IMG/VR virus record: IMGVR_UViG_3300047666_000603
Span: 1-64,000 of that record
Source: a virus
Length of the DNA stretch: 64,000 nucleotides
Strand: one strand, 5' to 3'
Below the pieces are notes generated by a model. It made no database searches. It saw only the letters and a program-made list of their open reading frames with translations, and was not told the DNA's origin. Each line of letters starts with the position of its first letter. Within the stretch, counting starts at the first letter, position 1. Shown piece by piece: positions 14,455 to 23,724 of the stretch. The translations under genes and the position numbers were made by a program.

Positions 14455-15348
14455 ATGATAAGAGCATACATAGGAATTTCAGCGAGTGGGAAAACAACCC
14501 TTTGCAAGGGCGATATGAAATTAAATACTAATTCTGTTAGAGTTAATAGAGATGATTTACGTTTTGCTGTTTACGGTCTTGATTACGATTCTTACGGTGA
14601 TTATTTTAAGCGTGATGATTTTTACAGGTGTGAGCAGTTTATATCTGATTTAGCGGATAGAATTGTTTCTCGCGCCATATCTAAGGGAAAAGATGTTTAC
14701 ATAGACAACACTCATCTAAAGCAAAAATATCTAAAGAAATATTACACTTACGGAGTGGATGTTGAGCTTGTTTGGTGTGATGTAGATATTGATCTTGCGC
14801 TTCATAGAAACGTAAATAGAAAAGACCATTTTGTTGACTCTGAAATAATCAAAAAGCAAAATGACTCTTATGAAATTATAAAGAAGAATTGGAAATCACC
14901 CGATGAAGTTGCGGAAAGAAAGATACATAATAACTCATTAAAAAAGAAGTGTTACGTATTTGACATTGATGGAACGCTTGCAGATAAAGGAGATAGAAAC
15001 CCCTATGATTATTCGCGTGTTTCAGAAGATGGTCTTAGAAATTCAGTTCTTGACGCTTATTTAGCCCATTCTTTTGACGGAAAAGAGATGATTATTTGTA
15101 GCGGAAGAGATAGTTCATGCAGAACAGAAACAGAGGATTGGTTAACGAAGAACCAAGTTTATTACACCACTCTTTACATGAGGCAAGAGGGAGACTCAAG
15201 GGCTGATTGGAAAGTGAAAGAGGAGATGTGGGATGAGATATGTAAAGATTATTATATAGTGGCTATGTATGATGATAGAAATCAAGTTGTAGACCACGCT
15301 AGGAGTCTTGGTTTTGATGTATTTCAAGTACAGGAGGGAAACTTTTAA
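14455..15348 (+). CDS. pseT: Polynucleotide 5'-kinase / 3'-phosphatase (T4 PNKP-like)
   Basis: 297 aa. The N-terminal P-loop kinase has GISASGKTT (about 6-14) and the substrate region YIDNTHLK. The C-terminal HAD phosphatase begins CYVFDIDGTLADKG (motif I DxDGT) and has MIICSGRD and ends with AMYDDRNQVVDHARSLG (acidic motif). This is the T4 PseT domain order. It heals 2',3'-cyclic phosphate and 5'-OH ends so that the adjacent ligase can seal them; together they form an RNA-repair pair. Stop overlaps the next start (TAATG). Confidence 0.93.
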   Translation: MIRAYIGISASGKTTLCKGDMKLNTNSVRVNRDDLRFAVYGLDYDSYGDYFKRDDFYRCEQFISDLADRIVSRAISKGKDVYIDNTHLKQKYLKKYYTYGVDVELVWCDVDIDLALHRNVNRKDHFVDSEIIKKQNDSYEIIKKNWKSPDEVAERKIHNNSLKKKCYVFDIDGTLADKGDRNPYDYSRVSEDGLRNSVLDAYLAHSFDGKEMIICSGRDSSCRTETEDWLTKNQVYYTTLYMRQEGDSRADWKVKEEMWDEICKDYYIVAMYDDRNQVVDHARSLGFDVFQVQEGNF

Positions 15349-17111
15349 TGATGGTAACAATATTTGATAGTTTGTACGACGACAAGCCTGTGTATTCTGA
15401 GGCTAATGATGTTTTAAGTGCTTTTGCTGTTCGCGGCAAGCATTACAGCACAATAGAGAGAATAAGAAACAGCAAAGAGAAGGGGGAGAGGGATGAGTTG
15501 AAGAAAACATTGCCCATTGTTTGCTTCGGTGGGAGATTTACAGCTAGGAAGAAAGCGGCCTTAGAGAAAGCATCCCAACTCATAATCTTAGACTTCGATG
15601 AGGGGGAAAACCTAAAAACTGTAAGAGAGAGAATGGAGAAATGGAATTGCACATATTCCTGCTTTTCCTCTCCAAGCGGCGGGGATAGATTCAAGGCTCT
15701 CGTGAAGATAGATGAGGTGAAGGATGATGAGGAATTTAAGGAGTATTTTGATTTCTTTGAGCGCAATTACAGCGTAGACATAAGTGGGAAGGACATTTCT
15801 CGTGCTTGTTTTTCTACATACGACCCCGATATATACATAAACGCAAACGCTAAAGTATTTACAAAAGAAATGCTAAAGAAATATGCCCCAAAGCCGCCAA
15901 GGAAACAAACAGACCAAAAGCTAATAGAGCTTGTGAGTAATTGGATACGGCTTGCTCCCCAAGGAACGAGACAACATAATTGCTGTAAAGCTGGATTTTA
16001 TGCGGGAGGTTTAACAAAGATGGGGCAATTAGAACAAACCTCAGCACTCGCGGCATTACATCAAGCAGCCCAAGATAGGGGCGGGGAAATAGATCAGAGC
16101 ATAAGAGCAATAAACGAGAGCTTCGAGCAAGGAAAGTTGCGGCCAATTCTAAACATAAACGAACTGGACAATGTAGTGAGGGGAATGAAGAAGAAGGTGG
16201 TGGATGTAAAGAGCCTGATTGTTTCCCCTGATAAGATGAACCAACAATCAGAAGACCTATACGAAGGAAGGCTTGAAATGGGAAGGGGAATAGGAATAGC
16301 CAACTTCGATAAGTTTGTGAGGTTTAGACAGAACTCATTTACGTTTATAGTAGGGAAGCGTGGAGTGGGGAAAACAGCCACCACCCTCTACCTATTATGT
16401 CTTGACGCGGCAAAGAACAACACCAAGTATTTAGTGTGCGGAATAGAGAACAGCAGCTTCTCGCTAAGAAACCAACTCATTAGTTTCTATTTAAGGGAAA
16501 GAGCCGCCGAAGCATACAAAACAAACAAAATAGGACTGAGAGCAGCGGAGGAATTTATAGACAGCCATTTCGTTTTCATACAATACGATGAGGCATGGGA
16601 GATAGCAGACATATTGAGCATAGCAAAACAGTTAGACGAGGAGCATAACTTCGGAGGGCTGTTCATAGACCCCTACAACGCTGTTACAGTTCCTAACGTA
16701 CCAAATACATTTAAGTACCACGTAGACTCTGCAAATGCTTGTAGAATGTTTAGCGACAGGCATTTTAGTGTATTGCTTACAGCCCACCCCAACAGCGCAG
16801 GGCAAAGAGAGGCGGGAACCCCCTCTGACGTGATGGCTGAACATGGCGGCACATTTCCCAATAAAGCGCACATGACAATGGTAGTGGATAGGAACGCGAA
16901 AGCAGAGGGTGAGGAGAAATACACGACAAGAGTGAGTGTAGATAAAGTGAGAGACAAGGATATATTTGGGGGAGACGAAACCGCAACGGAATTTCCAATA
17001 GTGATGAGGCTAAACCCGATAAACGCAACATTCATAGCCCACCTCCCGATTCACGGAGAATCAAACTATGAGTTTAAAACATACGACTTAATGTCGGAAG
17101 TAAAGAAATAA
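15348..17111 (+). CDS. Primase-helicase with BT4734-like N-terminus
   Basis: 587 aa. Residues about 40-190 carry the BT4734/BF3469-like N-terminal domain seen in Bacteroidota primase/helicase proteins (SQLIILDFDEGENL, SPSGGDRFKALVKID). Residues about 330 onward form a RecA-like DnaB-type helicase core: Walker A VGKRGVGKTATT, Walker B-like GGLFIDPYNAV, then LLTAHPNSAGQREAGTPSDV. It probably unwinds and primes at the phage fork. No DNA polymerase is in the window. Starts M-M; either Met could be used. Confidence 0.82.
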   Translation: MMVTIFDSLYDDKPVYSEANDVLSAFAVRGKHYSTIERIRNSKEKGERDELKKTLPIVCFGGRFTARKKAALEKASQLIILDFDEGENLKTVRERMEKWNCTYSCFSSPSGGDRFKALVKIDEVKDDEEFKEYFDFFERNYSVDISGKDISRACFSTYDPDIYINANAKVFTKEMLKKYAPKPPRKQTDQKLIELVSNWIRLAPQGTRQHNCCKAGFYAGGLTKMGQLEQTSALAALHQAAQDRGGEIDQSIRAINESFEQGKLRPILNINELDNVVRGMKKKVVDVKSLIVSPDKMNQQSEDLYEGRLEMGRGIGIANFDKFVRFRQNSFTFIVGKRGVGKTATTLYLLCLDAAKNNTKYLVCGIENSSFSLRNQLISFYLRERAAEAYKTNKIGLRAAEEFIDSHFVFIQYDEAWEIADILSIAKQLDEEHNFGGLFIDPYNAVTVPNVPNTFKYHVDSANACRMFSDRHFSVLLTAHPNSAGQREAGTPSDVMAEHGGTFPNKAHMTMVVDRNAKAEGEEKYTTRVSVDKVRDKDIFGGDETATEFPIVMRLNPINATFIAHLPIHGESNYEFKTYDLMSEVKK

Positions 17112-17300
17112 ATGTTATATTGGCATATGGAAAACAAAGAAATTTCGGTTCTTTTGAAAGAAAGACTACAAGACATTGAAAAAAAATTAAAAGGTAGAGA
17201 TTTTTATTTAATTAAATATGTAAAAGAAGAGGTTATGATGTCCTATTCTGATGGATATAAAGACGCTTCTGATGTTGCTAGAAAGATTTTTTACAAATGA
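17112..17300 (+). CDS. Hypothetical protein, 62 aa
   Basis: Follows the helicase stop directly. The inner ATG at 17127 (MENKEISVLLKERLQDIEKK) is an equally good start. Helical, charged, no known family. Stop overlaps the next ATG (ATGA). Confidence 0.55.
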   Translation: MLYWHMENKEISVLLKERLQDIEKKLKGRDFYLIKYVKEEVMMSYSDGYKDASDVARKIFYK

Positions 17301-17401
17301 AAGAATTATTATCAATAGTTATTCCAATATTGCTTGCTGTTTTGTTATTTTGGTTTTGTTTTATTAGAACCCAAGATTGGGACGGGGGAGATGTATTATG
17401 A
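17297..17401 (+). CDS. Single-TM micropeptide, 34 aa
   Basis: MKELLSIVIPILLAVLLFWF followed by CFIRTQDWDGGDVL. Almost the whole N-terminal part is one membrane helix. It overlaps the previous stop and the next start by ATGA on both sides, which supports translation of such a small gene. Function unknown. Confidence 0.6.
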   Translation: MKELLSIVIPILLAVLLFWFCFIRTQDWDGGDVL

Positions 17402-18270
17402 AAGAAAAATTACTTGTAAGTTTCAGCGGCGGCGAAACATCTGCGTATATGGTGTGGTGGGTAAAGAAACACTGGGCTAATAAATACGATATAAAGTTTG
17501 TATTCGCCAACACTGGTGAGGAAAACGAAGAAACACTTTTGTTTACTAAAAAGTGCCAAGAATATTTTAATATTGATTTAGTTTGGGTGGAGGCTGTATT
17601 TCATAAAGAAAAAGGAAAAGGAACTACTCATAAGGTGGTTCCTTTTGAAGCGGCGGAAAGAAGTAATAAACTATTTATGGATATGGCTGCGGTATATGGG
17701 ATACCAAACCAAATGTTTCCCCACTGCAACAGGGAGCTAAAACTAGCCCCAATTAAGTCTTACTTGAGAAGTGTTGGGTGGAAAAAATATCAAACAGCTA
17801 TAGGGATAAGAAATGATGAAATAGATAGGGTTAACGTAAATAGAGAAAAATATAGGCTTTTATATCCGTTAGTTACAGATCAACCAATGACAAAGCCTAA
17901 AATAAACTTTTGGTGGTCACAACAACCATTCAGGTTAAATTTAAAGGGTTATCAAGGAAACTGCAAAACGTGTTGGAAAAAGGGTGATAATAAATTGTAT
18001 CAAATAGCAAAAGAAAATAGACGGTTTTTTGACTCATTTAAAGAAGTTGAAAAAACTTACACTAATTTTGTTCCAGAAGGAAGAAGTGCTACGGATGAAA
18101 AGATTACATTTTTTAGAAGGGGGAGGTCTACGGAGCAGATATTAAAAGAAGCGGAAAATTTTAACGGTGTAGTAAGAGATGATTCCGCCGAAATAAATTA
18201 TCAAACATCAATACTAGATTACGATGAAAGTGAAAGTTGTGATATTTATGCAATGTGTGGGGATAATTAA
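17398..18270 (+). CDS. PAPS-reductase-family (N-type ATP pyrophosphatase) protein
   Basis: 290 aa from ATG 17398. LLVSFSGGETSAYM holds the PP-loop SGGxTS (about 8-13) and KFVFANTGEENEETLLF is the second nucleotide-binding segment, typical of phosphoadenosine-phosphosulfate reductase/DndC-like enzymes. A later CKTCWKKGDN and FPHCNREL supply cysteines that may bind metal or carry sulfur. Common in phages, where sulfate-related or nucleic-acid thiolation roles are suggested; the substrate cannot be told. Confidence 0.82.
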   Translation: MKEKLLVSFSGGETSAYMVWWVKKHWANKYDIKFVFANTGEENEETLLFTKKCQEYFNIDLVWVEAVFHKEKGKGTTHKVVPFEAAERSNKLFMDMAAVYGIPNQMFPHCNRELKLAPIKSYLRSVGWKKYQTAIGIRNDEIDRVNVNREKYRLLYPLVTDQPMTKPKINFWWSQQPFRLNLKGYQGNCKTCWKKGDNKLYQIAKENRRFFDSFKEVEKTYTNFVPEGRSATDEKITFFRRGRSTEQILKEAENFNGVVRDDSAEINYQTSILDYDESESCDIYAMCGDN

Positions 18271-18279
18271 AACAGCACT

Positions 18280-18393
18280 ATGAGCGAACAAAGAAGAAGA
18301 CGACGTAAGATGCAAAGGGAATACGAGAAGTATATGCGAGAAATACGTAGGGATGCTTTTAAGAGAGCCGAGGAGCAGAAGGAAGAGAAATGA
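18280..18393 (+). CDS. Basic small protein, 37 aa
   Basis: MSEQRRRRRKMQREYEKYMR then EIRRDAFKRAEEQKEEK. Very Arg/Lys/Glu rich single helix; could bind nucleic acid. It ends just before palindrome B. Below normal gene-finding size, so moderate confidence. Confidence 0.45.
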   Translation: MSEQRRRRRKMQREYEKYMREIRRDAFKRAEEQKEEK

Positions 18394-18396
18394 TTT

Positions 18397-18448
18397 TTAA
18401 CACTAAGCTAAGTTCCGTTATTTCAATGGAATTTAGCGGCTGTTAGAA
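18397..18448. repeat. Palindrome B (AACACTAAG ... CTGTTAG family)
   Basis: 13-bp stem 18407-18419 / 18425-18437 with loop ATTTC and two G-T pairs; outer AACA/TGTT box (18399-18402 / 18441-18444). The stem sequence differs from A and D while pairing is kept. It stands 14 bp before a late-promoter -33 box. Confidence 0.6.
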
Positions 18449-18462
18449 GTTGTTTCTTTTTT

Positions 18463-18499
18463 CAATAACAAGGAGCAAAACAGAGAGTGTTACTTTTGG
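18463..18499 (+). promoter_or_regulatory. Late promoter 1
   Basis: CAATAACAA (18463-18471), 19 bp, then TACTTTTGG (18491-18499). The start codon at 18519 is 28 nt from the beginning of the -7 box. Member of the seven-copy promoter class. Confidence 0.75.
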
Positions 18500-18518
18500 C
18501 TAAACAAAACCGAAAGAA

Positions 18519-20666
18519 ATGTCTGTCACAAGTACTTCTGCGAAAATAAAGTTTACCATAGGTAGTTTTGACTACGATACAACGTTAGTTCTTCCCGCCA
18601 CAACCGAAGAAAATAAACTCACATTAGAGTTTGAGGAATTAGTAACAAGTCAGCTTACGGGTTGGGGTGATATTCCTAGAGATGTATACGTTCTATTAGA
18701 TGTAAAGTTTGAGGGAGAGGATTGGTACAAGAACCCTCAATACGACAGCCCAAGCACAACCCTAGTCCCAACAGACCCCGATATTACAATTGTTCCAGAC
18801 GCAAATCCAGCAACGGTAGAGACTGTAACGATAAACAACCTTGTGCCTATGGTGACAGATATAAGTGGAGACATTTCTATTGGAACATACATAGTGAACG
18901 CTAAGTTTGTTTATTGGGCTAATGACACGGCATTTGGCTCTAGTGTTACAGCATTTACGGCAGACTTATCATGGGAGAGTAAGGAGCCAACACTTTCAGA
19001 GTGGTACGACACCCAAACCCCAAAACTACAAATAACAGACGGTCAAAGCTACGTAATAGACGGGGTGACGGCAGATAGAGACACGGAGTTTGTTCTTTCC
19101 CCACCACAAAACAGAGCGGAAGTGGTAAACACCTTTGACAACATTCAAAAGGTGTCTTACACAAGTTTTTGGACGGGAGGTAATGAGATGACCTATACGA
19201 TTCTTCTCACCTACACATTCACCACCTACATCATTGAAAACGTACAGCAAGACTACAGTGCATTTACGGTGTACAATATAGACAACTGCAAAATATTTAA
19301 TTGCCTCAAAGACCAATACGACATTTGGCAAGCGGCAACTTGCGGAACAAAGAATGAAGTGGTGGCTAAGGACATGTTGTACAAAGCAACCTCAATAGCC
19401 TTACAAATAACACAAGGGTTAGGATGCAATAGCGATGAATTGAGTGCGCTTATAGAAGACTTCAACACATTAGTAGACTGCGACTGCGGCTGCTTAGATG
19501 AAACACCAACACAACTTGGAAGCACAAGCACTGTAACGGCCACAAACCGACAAACTGTAACAGCAGACACAGCCACCACAACCATAGACCTAAGCGCGGG
19601 AAGTAACGTAACAATAAACGTAAGCGCAACTACAGAATTAGACATCACTAATATTGAGCAGTTTACAAACTACAGATTAATATTTGTAGCCTCAGCAGGA
19701 GGGGAAGTGATTTCATTCCCATCAGCCGACTTTGAGGATGACAACGGTGTAGTGGGTGATATAACGTTAGATGTGCGCGGCGTTCTTATACTTGATTTTT
19801 ACGCATACCTATCCACTAAGCTAACATTAGTGAGTAGAAGTGATGCTGATGATTACGATAGAGATTTACAGCAAGTTTCCGCTACAACAGCAGCAACATC
19901 TGTAGATTTGAACGAGGGAAACATAGTTAATGTAGCTCTTGCTGTAGGGGGAGGCACAACAGAAATGAGTGTCACAAATATAAAGGAAAACGACGAATAT
20001 ATGTTTATATTTAGTCGGGGTTTTTCTACGCAAGAAGCAACATTCTCTTCCGATTTCAATGGCCCAAATGCCACTGTACCTTCTGTAACACCACTACTTG
20101 ATGATAAAGTGGTTCTTTCATTTATAGCCACATCATCTAGTGAATTGACACTAACATCGAGAAGTGATGAAGTTACAAGCGCGGTGGAGACAGTGGTGGG
20201 AACGGCAACAGAAATAGACATTGACTCCGCAGATGCTCAAAATCCTATTGTTTCTTTAGCGGTGGAAGTAACAGCATCATTAGCTCTAGCCGACTCCGCA
20301 TTGCAGAGTGGTGATAACGTGAGTGTGTTAACGAATGATGCGGGGTATATTGTTGGTTCTTTTCAAGATGTTGGAGCGCAAACAAGCCCTTACACCATTA
20401 ATTTTGCAAGCGGTAGTATAGCGTATTTAAGTTTTGCTAATGCCGCCATAACTATAGATGCTTCTAGCATAATTGAGGGAAGTGAGTATAAGATAATAAT
20501 TAGAAATTCAGGCGCAGGCTCACAAGACGTAACCCTAACAACAGACCCTTTTTGGTCTTTTGCAGCCATTTCCGTTGGTTCAACGCAAGTATTGGGGATT
20601 ACTTTTGTTTGTGTTGATATTGGGGGTACAAATTACCTAGTTCCAACAGGTCAGCAAATAAACTAA
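18519..20666 (+). CDS. Virion protein with tandem beta modules (fibre-like)
   Basis: 715 aa, Thr/Ser/Val rich and almost wholly beta. The first 330 residues are unique with a Cys-rich end (DCDCGCLDE). Two modules of about 95 aa follow, each ending with a similar strand (LTLVSRSD, LTLTSRSD). A third related module closes the protein (ITIDASSIIEGSEYKIII). First gene after late promoter 1, so structural; probably a surface fibre or decoration protein. Family not recognised. Confidence 0.65.
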   Translation: MSVTSTSAKIKFTIGSFDYDTTLVLPATTEENKLTLEFEELVTSQLTGWGDIPRDVYVLLDVKFEGEDWYKNPQYDSPSTTLVPTDPDITIVPDANPATVETVTINNLVPMVTDISGDISIGTYIVNAKFVYWANDTAFGSSVTAFTADLSWESKEPTLSEWYDTQTPKLQITDGQSYVIDGVTADRDTEFVLSPPQNRAEVVNTFDNIQKVSYTSFWTGGNEMTYTILLTYTFTTYIIENVQQDYSAFTVYNIDNCKIFNCLKDQYDIWQAATCGTKNEVVAKDMLYKATSIALQITQGLGCNSDELSALIEDFNTLVDCDCGCLDETPTQLGSTSTVTATNRQTVTADTATTTIDLSAGSNVTINVSATTELDITNIEQFTNYRLIFVASAGGEVISFPSADFEDDNGVVGDITLDVRGVLILDFYAYLSTKLTLVSRSDADDYDRDLQQVSATTAATSVDLNEGNIVNVALAVGGGTTEMSVTNIKENDEYMFIFSRGFSTQEATFSSDFNGPNATVPSVTPLLDDKVVLSFIATSSSELTLTSRSDEVTSAVETVVGTATEIDIDSADAQNPIVSLAVEVTASLALADSALQSGDNVSVLTNDAGYIVGSFQDVGAQTSPYTINFASGSIAYLSFANAAITIDASSIIEGSEYKIIIRNSGAGSQDVTLTTDPFWSFAAISVGSTQVLGITFVCVDIGGTNYLVPTGQQIN

Positions 20667-20669
20667 TAA

Positions 20670-21332
20670 ATGCTTATAAACGAAATATACGAGGTGTTTA
20701 GGCAGATGGTAAACTCCCAACAGTCGGGAGGGTATTTCAACGCCACAAATTTCAACAACTATTGCGACTACGCACAGAACGCTGTAATAAACGAACTAAG
20801 CGAAATAGCCGACTACAACCAAAGGGTGATAAGCCTTTCCTCGGACGTTTTAAAAACAGCCACAATAAACGTTGTAGACGGTATAGCAGCTCTACCAAGC
20901 GACTATTTCATATACTTGGATGCAAACGCTATGTTCTACGACAATGATGCTAAGAAGTTCGAGGAATACCCCGCAGACTATGTGGGCAAAAGCGAGAGAG
21001 GTGAAAGACTTAGAAGCAAGATAGTAGACCCACAATCAGACTACCCTATAATTACAGAGGGGTTTGGAGGGCTTTTAGTAGAGCCGAGTGAAGTGAGTAG
21101 GATAAAATTAACATATTACTTTCAGCCTGACGCGCCAGTGTGGGCGGGAACAGACACCGTACCTCCCGTATTTGACCCCAACACAAGCACAGACTTCGTA
21201 TTGGGTGATAAGTTCAAGAACATATTAGTGAATAAAATCCTTTCCTACGCGGGAATAGAAATACGAGAGCCTTATTTGCTCCAAGCGACAACACAAAGCC
21301 TTATAAAACCAACAGGAAACCCCACTAACTAA
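20670..21332 (+). CDS. Putative virion/connector protein, 220 aa
   Basis: Starts MLINEIYEVFRQMVNSQQSG. Helical N-terminus with NYCDYAQNAVINELSEIADY then mixed strands; ends KILSYAGIEIREPYLLQATT. Size, acidity and position between the fibre-like gene and another structural gene suggest a head-tail adaptor, but no family is recognised. Confidence 0.55.
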   Translation: MLINEIYEVFRQMVNSQQSGGYFNATNFNNYCDYAQNAVINELSEIADYNQRVISLSSDVLKTATINVVDGIAALPSDYFIYLDANAMFYDNDAKKFEEYPADYVGKSERGERLRSKIVDPQSDYPIITEGFGGLLVEPSEVSRIKLTYYFQPDAPVWAGTDTVPPVFDPNTSTDFVLGDKFKNILVNKILSYAGIEIREPYLLQATTQSLIKPTGNPTN

Positions 21333-21958
21333 TGGCAACACCACACCCTATATCTCTAAGCAAAATAGGTGAGAGAGTTAAGAGGCTGTTAAGCGCAGGA
21401 AAAGACCTTGTAGAAAACAGGGTGACACAAAGGGATGCTGAATTAGCTGTAGCCGAAGCAAGGGATGAATCAATAGTGGAGTACTTAGGGCAGCTGAAAG
21501 CTGCGGGAGAACCCGCTATGCCATTTGATTTTATAAGCGAGAAAACCGTAACAGCAGAGAAGTCGGGGAACCTACACAAAGCAACCCTACCCACACGTCC
21601 TTTATCAATAGGAGGAAAAGCAAGCGGAATATTTACAGTGGTGTTTGAACAAGACCCCTCACACGAAATATTCCCAACAACAATAAGCCACAACACAATG
21701 TTTAAAGGCCAACCCGCAGAGAACATGGAGAGTGATGCTTATTACACACCATTCGAGGACACTTTAAGAATATGGGGGTTAGAAACCGATAGCTGCAATA
21801 TAATAGTTCAATACGTACAAGTGGGAGAACAGTTTGATGCAGATGAATATTTCGCTGTGCCACCCGAACTTATTGATACGATAGTGGCTAAAGCCGTTAA
21901 AATGCTCTCAATGCAACTTTCCCAAGAAGACCCATTTACCGACGCGAAGAACCTTTAA
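21332..21958 (+). CDS. Putative virion protein, 208 aa
   Basis: Starts MATPHPISLSKIGERVKRLL, overlapping the previous stop by one base. The middle is beta-rich (GIFTVVFEQDPSHEIFPTT) and the end helical (IDTIVAKAVKMLSMQLSQED). Probably structural by context. It ends overlapping, tail to tail, with the minus-strand gene. Confidence 0.5.
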   Translation: MATPHPISLSKIGERVKRLLSAGKDLVENRVTQRDAELAVAEARDESIVEYLGQLKAAGEPAMPFDFISEKTVTAEKSGNLHKATLPTRPLSIGGKASGIFTVVFEQDPSHEIFPTTISHNTMFKGQPAENMESDAYYTPFEDTLRIWGLETDSCNIIVQYVQVGEQFDADEYFAVPPELIDTIVAKAVKMLSMQLSQEDPFTDAKNL

Positions 21959-22821
21959 CTAATCACTTGCCCTTTAAATAGGTTGAAGTTCATTACAATA
22001 TCCCCACTTTCTACAAGTATTATAATATGTTCTGCGTAACGCGCACGACTCTTTGTTTGATAAACAAGGGCCACCTTTCCATTAAACGGTAGTTTAGGAT
22101 TATGAAGCCTAGCTAATCTTTGGTGTTTCGCGGGAACACAGTCATACTTTATTTGAGCCGCCTTATTACCCGTAATAATAATACCATTACGCTCATACTC
22201 CAAACCCTCAAACTCATCCATCTTATAGAACTTACCGTAGGCTTCTCCATCAACAGACGCCACTCTGCTTTTCATTACAGCCCAATACTGCACTTCTTTC
22301 TGCCAAAACTCAACACGTCTTCCGTGTATGTATTCTATTTCAGAGCCAACAGGAATATCATCCTCATTGCTATTCACCACCTCAAGAATGTTTGGATTCT
22401 CCGCATTATACAAAGCAATCCCATTCTTCTCCTCTATCTTATGCTCTTTCGTTTTACCCAACACCCAATTATCACTATAAGCCGTTGTAATATCCGCACC
22501 AACAAAAGCAACCCCACCATCCTTAAAATGATAAATAGGCTTGTCTTCATACTCACCAAAATGCTCATCACCAATAAAACTACTATCAACAACAGTGTTA
22601 GCCACCCATAGATGAGAGCCTATTGGATACTTAGCCCCTTCCGTTCTACCTATAACCTCCACATGATTTGAGAAGTTAGTGTATTTACCCACACCTGTAC
22701 GCGGCCTCATTTCAATTTCAATACCTGTGTCTCCAAGTTCAAACTTATCAAAGCCATCCTTCACCTCTACGGAGAAGTATTTCTCGTTAACATCTTCTAA
22801 GTTTTCAACAATCCTTGTCAT
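21955..22821 (-). CDS. Hypothetical beta protein, possibly GroES-like
   Basis: 288 aa, the only sizeable minus-strand gene inside the late region. It is beta-rich with repeated short barrels: YPIGSHLWVANTVVDS, DIPVGSEIEYIHGRRV and a C-terminal EHIIILVESGDIVMNF. The segment YERNGIIITGNKAA resembles the mobile loop of GroES/gp31 co-chaperonins (GGIIIP). Phage co-chaperonins help fold the capsid protein. This is a weak, pattern-based proposal; otherwise unknown. Confidence 0.4.
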   Translation of the reverse strand: MTRIVENLEDVNEKYFSVEVKDGFDKFELGDTGIEIEMRPRTGVGKYTNFSNHVEVIGRTEGAKYPIGSHLWVANTVVDSSFIGDEHFGEYEDKPIYHFKDGGVAFVGADITTAYSDNWVLGKTKEHKIEEKNGIALYNAENPNILEVVNSNEDDIPVGSEIEYIHGRRVEFWQKEVQYWAVMKSRVASVDGEAYGKFYKMDEFEGLEYERNGIIITGNKAAQIKYDCVPAKHQRLARLHNPKLPFNGKVALVYQTKSRARYAEHIIILVESGDIVMNFNLFKGQVIS

Positions 22822-22837
22822 ATAGCTATAAGTGTTT

Positions 22838-22857
22838 TATATTTACGTGCAAATATA
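22838..22857. promoter_or_regulatory. Divergent promoter -7 elements
   Basis: Plus strand TATATTTAC (22838-22846) lies 26 nt before the ATG at 22864. Minus strand TATATTTGC (22857-22849) lies 36 nt before the start of the minus-strand gene. Both match TAnnTTTG. No CAATAACAA box. Confidence 0.5.
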
Positions 22858-22863
22858 AACAAA

Positions 22864-23046
22864 ATGAACGAAGAAACAAAGGACTTAAAAATGTGGTGTG
22901 TAGAACAGGCACTAACCGCTGCGGGCAAACAATACACAGGCCCGAACGAGGGATTCCCCGAATACCATAACAACACAACTCTCATCGAATTAGCAATCAA
23001 AATATACGACTTTCTCAAAGAAGATGGACACACAGACACTAATTAA
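22864..23046 (+). CDS. Hypothetical protein, 60 aa
   Basis: Starts MNEETKDLKMWCVEQALTAA. Helical with NNTTLIELAIKIYDFLKEDG, a pattern seen in small phage helical proteins. Overlaps the next gene by 23 nt in another frame. Function unknown. Confidence 0.55.
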   Translation: MNEETKDLKMWCVEQALTAAGKQYTGPNEGFPEYHNNTTLIELAIKIYDFLKEDGHTDTN

Positions 23047-23479
23047 CGCGATAGGGGATATTCATTTCCCTAATGAAAAAGCAATACTTAAAGTGAGGGC
23101 TTCGGTCTGGTATAAAAGCCTATCAATTAAGGAGAAATCACAAACCGAAGAGGACGTAAGGAGGCTACTCGATCAAACACAAAAAGCTCTTTTAGGGGTG
23201 CATGAGGTTTACTCCACCCCATTTGACCGCATCACCATACTTTCAATGTTCCATGAGCCAGTGAATCTAATATGGAAAGAGGACAAAACGGTATTAAACG
23301 GTAAGCGGGTGAAGCGGCATTACTTCTCATTAGACAACGTAGACTACAAGCCAAAAACAATAGCAGACTTTGTTAGTTTGATAGATAGCTTGGAAAGGCA
23401 TAAGCTCACTCCTAAGTTTTCGGGGGATAAAAGCTCGGCAGCATTACTATGGAACAAGAGCCGCAATAACACTCAATAG
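23024..23479 (+). CDS. Hypothetical protein, 151 aa
   Basis: Starts MDTQTLINAIGDIHFPNEKA. Contains KSQTEEDVRRLLDQTQKALL and a C-terminal KPKTIADFVSLIDSLERHKL. Mainly helical, soluble. It precedes small genes leading to the metallophosphoesterase. No family recognised. Confidence 0.6.
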   Translation: MDTQTLINAIGDIHFPNEKAILKVRASVWYKSLSIKEKSQTEEDVRRLLDQTQKALLGVHEVYSTPFDRITILSMFHEPVNLIWKEDKTVLNGKRVKRHYFSLDNVDYKPKTIADFVSLIDSLERHKLTPKFSGDKSSAALLWNKSRNNTQ

Positions 23480-23481
23480 CC

Positions 23482-23724
23482 ATGAAGGGAGTAATTTCGG
23501 GAAAACAGAACAGCATGGAGGAAATCTACGTACACTACACAGACGAAGATGGGGAAGAACACACATCCATACATTTCGTAGACCCCGAACTAGCGAACTA
23601 CATACAGGCGTTAGAGAATGACATAGAGGCGTTATCTACGGAAGTGGAGGGCGCAGAGGATACAGCGGAGTATTGGAAACGAATGTTAACCGTCCACATC
23701 ACAAGCGGAATAAAAGCTAACTAA
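23482..23724 (+). CDS. Hypothetical protein, 80 aa
   Basis: Starts MKGVISGKQNSMEEIYVHYT; beta hairpin then an acidic helix (IQALENDIEALSTEVEGAED) suited to a coiled coil. Two nt after the previous gene. Unknown function. Confidence 0.55.
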   Translation: MKGVISGKQNSMEEIYVHYTDEDGEEHTSIHFVDPELANYIQALENDIEALSTEVEGAEDTAEYWKRMLTVHITSGIKAN

